Below are positions 1 to 7,572 of a DNA stretch of 25,519 nt, one piece after another (the stretch's first letter is position 1; every line of letters begins with the position of its first letter). The position numbers and the translations under genes were made by a program. This DNA comes from a virus. The stretch is taken from positions 1 through 25,519 of the IMG/VR virus record IMGVR_UViG_3300013127_000027, one strand, 5' to 3'. The notes under the pieces are model-generated. The model searched no databases. It saw only the letters and a program-made list of their open reading frames with translations, and was not told the DNA's origin.

Positions 1-1
1 C

Positions 2-2440
2 AGGCACGAGCACGAGCCGTCACACGAGGACGGGTGCGAACACGAGCCTGAGACGCGCTCGTTGGGGCGCGTGCGCGTCGAGGTGCCCGTAGGCGTCGAT
101 CCGCTGCTCGTCGCGCAGGTCGTCGTCGGCGAGGGATGGCTGCTCAAGGCGGAGCGCGCGAAGCCCGCGGGGCGCAACCCGTTCCTCAACCACGGGCTGC
201 TCGCGGAGCTATGGGACGACGCGGCGAAGCAGTACCGCGCGCAGTTCGAGAACATCCTCGCTGCGATGGAGCGCTACGTCGAAGAGCACGCGGGCTTGGA
301 GATCGCGAAGGCGCGCGTCGTGCGTCCGCTCTTCAAGCCGGAGCAGGTGCGCGCGCTCGCGCAGATCATTCGCGACGGGCACACCGCGCTCGCGATCGGA
401 ATGCTCGGCGAAGAGACCGCGACGAAGATGGAGATCGAGCGGCTCATTCGCATGGGCATCTTGCCGAAGAGCAGCGCGAAGATCATCGACGACGCGTTCT
501 CGTACGGGATGTTGCTCACCGAGCTTCGCACCGTCGTCGCTGCGGGCACTGCGCGCGTCGAGAAGGTCACGCTCGACGCGATGAAGAAGCGTCTCAAGGC
601 GCGACCGACACCGCTCACGCCGCACGAAGAGGCAGCGCGCTCGAATGCCCGGCAGCACGCGGCGACGTACATCCGCGGGCTCGGCAACAAGGTCGCCGAC
701 GACTTCACGACGCGAGCGATCGAAGCGGACAAGACGCTGCGTCGCAAGTACGCCGCGATGATCAGCGAGACGGTGAGCGAGGGCATCGAGCGTCGCAACG
801 CGTGGCGCAAGATCAAGAGCGACCTCGGGCACAAGTCGGGCGATTGGGCGCGCGACTTCGATCGCATCGCAGCGACCGAGAAGCAGCGCGCCGTGCAAGA
901 GGGCTACGCGACGCGTCTGCGTGACCGCGAGGGCGAGGATGCACTCGTCGCGAAGGTGCCGACACCGAGCGCGTGCGAGCACTGCGTGCGCTTGCACCTC
1001 ACCGAAGGCGCGGGCTCACGTCCGCGCGTGTTCCGGCTGCGTGACCTCGAAGCGAACGGCACGAACGTCGGTCGCAAGGCAGGCGCGTGGCGCGCAGTCG
1101 TGGGACCGACGCACCCGTGGTGCGAGTGCGCGCTCGTGCACGTGCCGCCAGGATGGGGCTTCGACAAGAACGGCGACCTCGTGCCGCAGCGCACGCGCAA
1201 GTCGTGGACGCTCGCAGAGGATCTCCGCAAGGCGATGACGTTCGGCGACTCGGTGCCTGAGAAGGGCGTCGTCGTGCGCGTGGGCGACCCCGAGAAGGTC
1301 GCGATCATCGAAGAGGTGATCCGTCGCACGCCCGTCGCGCTCTTCACGCGGCAGACGGGCGTCACGCTGATCACGACCGACCATCCGAGCGAGCAGTCGC
1401 ACCTCGAAGCGCACGACTTCGCGTATTGGACCGGCAACGAGATCCGTCTGCTCGCGAGCACGCCGAAGGACAAGCTGCGGCGCATCGTCGAGCACGAGAT
1501 CGGACACGCGCTCAACGTGCACCTCATGCACCGCTTCGGTGGCGTGGATGCAGTTCGCAAGTGGCACGACAAGCTCTTCGCGATCTCGAAGGAGGAAGGC
1601 TTCGTCTCCGACTACGCGGAGAAGAGCCCGATCGAGAACGCAGCGGAGGTCTCGCGCCTCTACCTCTACTCGCGCGCCGCGCTCATGCAGCGCTGCCCGC
1701 GGCAGTTCACGTTCTGCCATCGCGACTACCGCGACCTCTTCCGGCGCGACCGGCTCGCTGACCTCGCAGGGCTCACGCCCGAAGCGCAGATCGACGCGCT
1801 CGACTTCCGCGCGTTCATGACGCGCCTGGGACGCGCGGCAGCGAAGCACGGGCTGCGCATGCAGGGGCTCACGAACGGCGCGGTCATTCTCACCTCGCCC
1901 GAGAGCGTGAAGGGGCCTCGCGTGGCTCTTCTGGCGGGCCTGCACGGCGAGGAGCGCGCAGGACCGATCGCGCTGCTCTCGTGGCTCGAAGGAGCCCGTA
2001 CGCTGCCCGCAGCGCGCTTCTGGATCTGCCCGCTGCTCTCGAAGATCACCTGGGAGACGCGCGAGCGTGCCCCAGGTGGCACGAACCTCAACCGGGTGTG
2101 GGGTGCGCAGGGTGCGCCCCCGATCGTGACAGACGCGGCAGCCTCGCTCCGCGCGTTCCGGCCCGAGGTGTTCCTCGACTTGCACGAAGCGTCGTCGGTC
2201 GTGGACGGGCAGTCCGTCGTGCGCTCCGAGCAGTCGAAGGGATGGGCGTCGTCGTTCGCGTCGCTGTTGAGCGTGAAGGTCGAGCACGACCCTCGTGAGC
2301 ACTCCGCCGAGAGCTACGCGCGCAGCATCGGATGCACTCGCACGGCGACGATCGAGACCGCGCAGACCGAGCCGCTCGAAGCGCGTGTCGCGTTCCACGT
2401 GCAGACGGTCGCGCTCGCATGCGACGAGGTGTCCCCGTGA
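2..2440 (+). CDS. Mu F-like head morphogenesis protein fused to a metallopeptidase and an M14-type carboxypeptidase (5' partial)
   Basis: The frame is open to the left edge, so the start lies upstream; residues here are numbered from the TTG at 62, the first possible start in the window. An alpha-helical N-terminal part leads into a Mu F-like minor head domain ending in Cys305-x2-Cys308 and the HPWCEC motif (351-356), a signature of phage head-morphogenesis proteins that act with the portal during DNA packaging and ejection. Next is a zinc metallopeptidase-like domain with HEIGH at 478-482 and a downstream ENAAE (525-529) that fits a gluzincin third ligand. The C-terminal 190 residues look like an M14/AspA-type zinc hydrolase: HGEE at 628-631, NLNR at 675-678, DLHE around His708, and Glu765 in TIET as the general base. 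The M14 part could trim peptidoglycan or process capsid proteins; the substrate is not visible. The stop overlaps the next gene's GTG. The Mu F and HExxH assignments are firm, the M14 assignment good. Confidence 0.85.
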   Translation, partial: RHEHEPSHEDGCEHEPETRSLGRVRVEVPVGVDPLLVAQVVVGEGWLLKAERAKPAGRNPFLNHGLLAELWDDAAKQYRAQFENILAAMERYVEEHAGLEIAKARVVRPLFKPEQVRALAQIIRDGHTALAIGMLGEETATKMEIERLIRMGILPKSSAKIIDDAFSYGMLLTELRTVVAAGTARVEKVTLDAMKKRLKARPTPLTPHEEAARSNARQHAATYIRGLGNKVADDFTTRAIEADKTLRRKYAAMISETVSEGIERRNAWRKIKSDLGHKSGDWARDFDRIAATEKQRAVQEGYATRLRDREGEDALVAKVPTPSACEHCVRLHLTEGAGSRPRVFRLRDLEANGTNVGRKAGAWRAVVGPTHPWCECALVHVPPGWGFDKNGDLVPQRTRKSWTLAEDLRKAMTFGDSVPEKGVVVRVGDPEKVAIIEEVIRRTPVALFTRQTGVTLITTDHPSEQSHLEAHDFAYWTGNEIRLLASTPKDKLRRIVEHEIGHALNVHLMHRFGGVDAVRKWHDKLFAISKEEGFVSDYAEKSPIENAAEVSRLYLYSRAALMQRCPRQFTFCHRDYRDLFRRDRLADLAGLTPEAQIDALDFRAFMTRLGRAAAKHGLRMQGLTNGAVILTSPESVKGPRVALLAGLHGEERAGPIALLSWLEGARTLPAARFWICPLLSKITWETRERAPGGTNLNRVWGAQGAPPIVTDAAASLRAFRPEVFLDLHEASSVVDGQSVVRSEQSKGWASSFASLLSVKVEHDPREHSAESYARSIGCTRTATIETAQTEPLEARVAFHVQTVALACDEVSP

Positions 2441-5400
2441 TCAACATCCGCAACCTCGCGCGGCTCGTGAAGGGCGGACCCTACATCGGGCCGAAGGGCG
2501 GTCTGTGGGCGGACCCGCAGCACACGATCGCGTGGCGAGACGACCACGAGGACGAGACCTCGCACCTGTTCCACTCCGCGCCCGCACACGCGATGAGCCG
2601 GATCAAGCGAGAGGGGCTCACGCCGCGCAAGGGCGCGGGGCTCTACCAGCACGGAGGCTACGCGGAGCACTCGCAGGGCAAGGTGTTCCTCTCGAACAAC
2701 CTCGCCGCCGCGAAGCAGTGGCACGGCAAGGTCGAGGATCAACTCTTCGATCAGCACGACGACGCGAAGAAGCACGTCGCGGTGATGCTACGCGTGAAGC
2801 CTCGCGAGACGCAGCGCGATGAAGTCGGCGACAAGGATGTGAGCGGCTCGCGCTTCGTGCGCGAGAACGTGCCTGCGAGCGACATCGAGTTCTTCCACGA
2901 GGGCACGAAGCGATGGAAGCCCGTGAAGGACTACGTGCACGGCACGCACGGTGCGCCCGAGGATCATTTCGAGGCGCACGCTGCGCGTGATGAAGCAGCG
3001 GATGCAGCCGAGAAGAAGGCGAAGCGCGACGCGAGTGCTGCGAAGCGCGAAGCCGAGAAGCAGGCATCGCGGGATCGTCTCGCGAAGATTCACGAAGAGA
3101 GCGCGAAGCGCGCCGCTGCCGAGGCGAGCGTGCACTTCCGCGACACCGACGAGGGGAAGGCGATCTTCACTCGGTACAAGGATCGCTCGCCCGAGGAGCG
3201 CGAAGCCAAGGCCAAGCGCATCATCGAAGCGCCGCGCCCGTTCCCCGGTGCTCCCTCGATGCTGTCTCTCGGGCAGCGTGGCGAGGTGTGGCGCGAAGCA
3301 CTCGGCGTGGACGAGAAGGGCAAGCTCATCGAGTCGAGGCACGAGCACGACAAGCTGCACGGGATGGTCGTGCGCCCGAACGGGTGGAACGCGACGAGCG
3401 AAGAGGCTCACGAGCACCTCTCGACGCTCGCGAAGAAGGACTCCGCGTGGCGAGGCATGACGCACGCGGAGTACGAGAACACCGTCGGGCGCGGCGAAGG
3501 CGTGCGCAGCACGGGCGCGTACTCACACGCGAGCGAGGGCACGCAGTTCTCGGAGGATCCTCGCGACGCAGAGAGTTACGCGAACTACGGGAAGGATGAT
3601 CCGCGCAAGTCGGGCAAGCCGACGTATCTCGTCGAGGTCGATCGCTCGAAGCTCACGAAGAAGCCGGATGGCTACTACGAGACGAAGGCAGGCGAGGGAC
3701 TCGCGCACGAGCACGTGCGCGGCGTGTGGAAGTTCGAGGCGAACGACAAGGGCGAGGTCGTCGCATCGCGCGTGTCGAAGGCCGCTCCGAAGATCAGCGT
3801 GGACATCCACGACTCGCATCACGGGCAGGACGACGGCACGGTGCGCACAGACGGCGGCAAGCTCGACTTCTCGATCTATCAAGGGCGCGCGCACATCCGC
3901 ATGGTCGAGTCGTCGCGCAAGCGCGCAGGTGTTGGCCGCGCGCTCGTGAACCGTCTCGCCGAAGAGGTGGGCGGCTACGACAAGATCGATTGGGGGATGA
4001 TGACGCCAGACGGCGTGGCGTTGCGCGATGCGCTCGATCGCGAGCACGGCTTCGATCGTACGGAGATCCCGATCGACGCGAAGAAGGTCGTGAACGAGCA
4101 CGAGGGCAAGCTGCTCTCACACGAGGATGGGCGACACGAGAACACGCAGCGCGTGTACGTCGAGTTCGATTCACCCGAGCGCGCGCAGAAGTTCGTCGCC
4201 AAGGTGCGCGAGATGAACAAGCACAACGAGGACGCGACCGAGCCTGACGTGCAAGAGATGGACGGCAAGGCGTGGGTCGAGGCGGAGATCCCAACGGCGA
4301 TCCCGAAGCGGCTCACGAAGTCGCAGCGCTTCGTGATCCCGCTCGTCGGCAAGGCACGCAAGCTCCACAAGCGGCGCGTGTTCGGCGGGCTCTCGATCAG
4401 CGTCGAGACGCGCAAGGGAGCGAAGCGTCACTGGCACGACCCGCACTCCGGCGAGTCGGGCTCGACGACGATGCTGCACGACTACGGCTACATCCGCGGC
4501 TCGATGGGCAGTGACGGCGACCATGTGGACGTGTACGTCGGTCCGCACGAGGACGCGACGCACGCCTACGTGATCGACCAGATGAGGAAGCCCGACTTCA
4601 AGAAGTTCGATGAGCAGAAGGTGATGCTCGGCTTCAAGAGCGCCGCGTCCGCGAAGAAGGCGTACCTCGCGCACTACAACGACGCGCGCTTCTTCGGGTG
4701 CATGAACGCGATCCCGTTCGCGGAGTTCGCGACGAAGGTGCTCGCGACGAAGGACGCAGCGATGAAGGTCATCACGAAGAAGAGCATCCCACTCGGCGGG
4801 CTCACGCTCTTGCTCAAGAGCGCGATGCCGAAGAGCGGCGGATGGCAGCCGATCCCCGGAGGCAAGCACGGAGGATGGCGTCGCTGGCGCGGCGGCAAGT
4901 GGGAGTACGACTACGGCACGCGCGAGAGCGGCGAGCACAAGCCGACGCACGATCACACGAAGTGGAAGTCGAAGGAGCAGTTCTCCGAGGAGGACTACCG
5001 CGAAGGCCGCTTCGACTACGACCCGCTGCACTGGCACCCGCGCGAGCACGCGGGCGGCGAGCACCGCGCGTGGGTCACTGGTGGCGTGGACCCGCACTCC
5101 CTCGCTCCGGTCAAGACGGGCGGGCGCATCGACAAGCTCTACCAGATCGAGAACCCCGAAGAGGACCGCGGCTTCGCGTTGCTGCGCGACCTCGCGACGG
5201 GCGAAGCGGTGATCATGCAGCACAACCGCATCTACGCGGTCGAGCACGATCCGCTCAAGTACAAGACGCTCGCGAAGCCCGAGAAGGAGCGCTGGGATCC
5301 GACGACGGGGCGCACGGTGCGCGCAGCGACGGGCAAGGGCCCGTCGTTCGAGGGCTCGCAAGCCGACAAGGAGAAGCAGCCGGGGCTCTACGCGATCGAG

Positions 5401-7257
5401 AACGGCGTCTACCCTGTGAAGGCAGTCTCGCGCCTCGAACCGGGCACCGAGCAGAAGGAGAAGCCCGTCGTCACGCTCGCAGTGACGGACCACGGCAAGA
5501 CGTTGCTCGTCTCCGAGTTCAAGGGGCTGATCGAGAGCCGCGTGAAGAAGTATCAGCGCGCGTACGGCGTGAAGGATGTGTACGAGCGCAACGACCGCGG
5601 CGCGCGTGCGACGAACGTCACGCAGCGCGAACTCGCGCAGGCTGGCGTCGAGGGACTGCTCGTCGCGATCGAGAAGTACCAAGTGAACAAGCCGTTCGCG
5701 GCGCACGTGACGCACTACGTGCAGAACTACATCCGCCTCGCGTGTGCCCGCGAGCGTGCGGGCGGCATTGAGCTACCGGACACGCATGCGAGGAACCTCT
5801 CGAAGTACCTCGCGGCGCGCGCGGAAGCGTCGCACGCGCTCGACAAGGAGAACCCGACACCCGAAGAGGTGCTCCCGTACTTCAAGCTGCTCAAGCGGCA
5901 CGTACATCCGAACCTCGACGCGGCGGAGGGCAGCACGCCCGTGCCGATGGAGAGCTACCGACTCACGGCGCACGAAGAGAAGGACGCGAAGGCACGCGAG
6001 GTGATCGAGCGCGAGCGTCGTCGCCTCATGGAGAGCATGCGAGCGTCGAAGAAGGCGGGGCACGCAGTCAGCGAGAGCGACAAGGAGAAGGTCGCGAAGC
6101 TCGACGAAGCGCTCACGAAGCTCGACGACAAGAAGATGCGCGACACGGAGACGCGTCCAGGCAGGCGCGAACTCGCCGAGTTGTACGACTCGTTCCTCAC
6201 GGGCGCGTCGAGCCCATCCGATATCTTCGATCTCGAAGAGGGCTTCGCGTTCCCCGGTGTCGAGGTGGGCGCAGGTCTCGACCCTGCCGAGCGCGTGCTC
6301 GTGCGCCGCTCGACGCAGCGCGTGCTCGACGAGATGAAGGACTTCCAGATCACGTCGGAGGGTCGCAAGAAGATCACCTACTCCGCCGACGTGGGCGAGA
6401 TGATCGCGCAGCGACTCGGGCTGCGCGGCGACGGCGAAGAGCGCACGACGGCGGAGATCGCGCGCGACGTGCCCATCCACGCGAACGGCAAGCCGCTCGC
6501 GCTGCGACAGGCGCAAGAGATCGCGGAGACGATGATCGAGCGCGGGCTCGCACACGTGCGCTCGAAGCTCGCCGACCACGACGACGTGACGAACGCGTCG
6601 CTGATCTTCGGTCGCGCTGCCGAGAAGCTCACGCCGCAACCGCGCGCGGTACCTGGCCCGACGTGGACCGAGATCGTGAGTACGCGAGCGCAGAACGTGA
6701 CGCCTACGCAGATCGCGGAGTGGCGCTCGACCGAGCGTCGCCGTCTCTCCGGCATCGCGGAGCGCATTCGAGCGCGCGCGGAGTATGAGCACGACGCAGC
6801 GTCGCGCGAGAAGCAGCACGCGCTCGCGCGAGACACGGATGCGGCAGCGTCGCGTGTCGCGCAGATCGACGAGAGCGAGATCCGCATGAAGATCGCGAGC
6901 GCGGTCTCTCCCGAGACGGCGGAGATGCGCGCGCTCGCGACGCGCTCGGTCGCGATCGAGGGCGAGTACCGCGGCTACGAGCGCACGACGACGCTCATGC
7001 CGATCACGGACATCCGCACGGGCGAGTCGCGCATGGCGCGCGTGCGCTCGCTGCGCGACCTGCGCGACCCCGAGGAGCTTCCGACGGGCGAACTCGGGCT
7101 GCGCAAAGCACGCTCGCGCGTCACGACCGGGATGGTCCGTGAAGCGCTACACTACCCGCGCACCATGCTACTGCTCACCTCGCCCAAGGGGTTCGCGAGT
7201 GCGCCGACGAAGGCGCGCGCGGCATTGGAGCGACTCACGCTCGGAGACTTCGGATGA
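2437..7257 (+). CDS. Polyvalent protein: two ART-like domains, GNAT, pyrophosphatase-like and sigma-70-like domains (1606 aa)
   Basis: I chose the GTG at 2437 because it overlaps the previous stop (GTGA) and has GAGG seven bases upstream. The N-terminus carries a GGPYIGPKGGLWADP motif, a type common in phage polyvalent proteins. Residues 40-165 resemble an ADP-ribosyltransferase (LFHSAP, I-x3-GL, VFLSNN followed by an A). A charged coiled coil follows, then a second ART-like domain (about 330-425: WRGMT, FSEDP, A-x2-Y). Residues 465-545 look like a GNAT fold with a G-x-G acetyl-CoA loop (RKRAGVGRAL, 494-503). Residues 655-775 match the inorganic-pyrophosphatase-like domain of polyvalent proteins (YGYIRGS, DGDHVDVYVGP, FDEQKVMLGF). 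After a Gly/Trp linker, residues 1030-1380 resemble sigma-70 regions 2, 3 and 4. The C-terminus is charged and helical. Family knowledge says such proteins are packaged and injected with phage DNA; that is inferred here from gene position between Mu F-like and capsid genes. Catalytic activity of each domain is unproven. Confidence 0.85.
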   Translation: MINIRNLARLVKGGPYIGPKGGLWADPQHTIAWRDDHEDETSHLFHSAPAHAMSRIKREGLTPRKGAGLYQHGGYAEHSQGKVFLSNNLAAAKQWHGKVEDQLFDQHDDAKKHVAVMLRVKPRETQRDEVGDKDVSGSRFVRENVPASDIEFFHEGTKRWKPVKDYVHGTHGAPEDHFEAHAARDEAADAAEKKAKRDASAAKREAEKQASRDRLAKIHEESAKRAAAEASVHFRDTDEGKAIFTRYKDRSPEEREAKAKRIIEAPRPFPGAPSMLSLGQRGEVWREALGVDEKGKLIESRHEHDKLHGMVVRPNGWNATSEEAHEHLSTLAKKDSAWRGMTHAEYENTVGRGEGVRSTGAYSHASEGTQFSEDPRDAESYANYGKDDPRKSGKPTYLVEVDRSKLTKKPDGYYETKAGEGLAHEHVRGVWKFEANDKGEVVASRVSKAAPKISVDIHDSHHGQDDGTVRTDGGKLDFSIYQGRAHIRMVESSRKRAGVGRALVNRLAEEVGGYDKIDWGMMTPDGVALRDALDREHGFDRTEIPIDAKKVVNEHEGKLLSHEDGRHENTQRVYVEFDSPERAQKFVAKVREMNKHNEDATEPDVQEMDGKAWVEAEIPTAIPKRLTKSQRFVIPLVGKARKLHKRRVFGGLSISVETRKGAKRHWHDPHSGESGSTTMLHDYGYIRGSMGSDGDHVDVYVGPHEDATHAYVIDQMRKPDFKKFDEQKVMLGFKSAASAKKAYLAHYNDARFFGCMNAIPFAEFATKVLATKDAAMKVITKKSIPLGGLTLLLKSAMPKSGGWQPIPGGKHGGWRRWRGGKWEYDYGTRESGEHKPTHDHTKWKSKEQFSEEDYREGRFDYDPLHWHPREHAGGEHRAWVTGGVDPHSLAPVKTGGRIDKLYQIENPEEDRGFALLRDLATGEAVIMQHNRIYAVEHDPLKYKTLAKPEKERWDPTTGRTVRAATGKGPSFEGSQADKEKQPGLYAIENGVYPVKAVSRLEPGTEQKEKPVVTLAVTDHGKTLLVSEFKGLIESRVKKYQRAYGVKDVYERNDRGARATNVTQRELAQAGVEGLLVAIEKYQVNKPFAAHVTHYVQNYIRLACARERAGGIELPDTHARNLSKYLAARAEASHALDKENPTPEEVLPYFKLLKRHVHPNLDAAEGSTPVPMESYRLTAHEEKDAKAREVIERERRRLMESMRASKKAGHAVSESDKEKVAKLDEALTKLDDKKMRDTETRPGRRELAELYDSFLTGASSPSDIFDLEEGFAFPGVEVGAGLDPAERVLVRRSTQRVLDEMKDFQITSEGRKKITYSADVGEMIAQRLGLRGDGEERTTAEIARDVPIHANGKPLALRQAQEIAETMIERGLAHVRSKLADHDDVTNASLIFGRAAEKLTPQPRAVPGPTWTEIVSTRAQNVTPTQIAEWRSTERRRLSGIAERIRARAEYEHDAASREKQHALARDTDAAASRVAQIDESEIRMKIASAVSPETAEMRALATRSVAIEGEYRGYERTTTLMPITDIRTGESRMARVRSLRDLRDPEELPTGELGLRKARSRVTTGMVREALHYPRTMLLLTSPKGFASAPTKARAALERLTLGDFG

Positions 7258-7571
7258 ATCGCAAGCAGGCAGCGCAGCACGTGTTCCACGTCGCGAAGAT
7301 GGCCGGTGGCTCCGCCGAGCACGCGTTCGACCTTCGTCGTCGCGACGACGGTGGTATCGGGATCAGCAACGTGAAGATCCCTCTCAGCGCAGCCGAGCGC
7401 ACGCTGCTCTTCGCGCACTTCGGCGCGTCGCTCGTCGCGCGCGATGGGACTCTCAAGGACGGGATGTTCGTCGAGCACCTCACGCCGCGCGAGCCCGGCA
7501 CGCCCGAGCACTTCCTCGCTGCGGTGCACCGACTGCCGCCGCCCTTCACCCTCATCGCCGTGGAGAACTGA
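7254..7571 (+). CDS. Hypothetical protein, 105 aa
   Basis: A small protein whose ATG overlaps the stop of the 1606-aa gene (ATGA) and which ends one base before the next gene's start codon, so it is translated within the same operon. The N-terminal part is basic (MNRKQAAQHVFHVAK) and the middle reads as a mixed alpha/beta domain (SNVKIPLSAAERTLLFAHFG). I see no signal peptide, membrane segment, metal site or catalytic motif. Its place between two giant predicted virion proteins suggests a partner or chaperone role for one of them, but that is only positional inference. I do not recognise the family. Confidence 0.75.
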   Translation: MNRKQAAQHVFHVAKMAGGSAEHAFDLRRRDDGGIGISNVKIPLSAAERTLLFAHFGASLVARDGTLKDGMFVEHLTPREPGTPEHFLAAVHRLPPPFTLIAVEN

Positions 7572-7572
7572 G

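Noticed and set aside
2332-2436. Upstream ATG (2332) as start of the 1606-aa gene
   Set aside because: It would overlap the previous gene by 109 bases and add a low-complexity Arg-rich leader. GTG 2437 has a ribosome site and a GTGA overlap.
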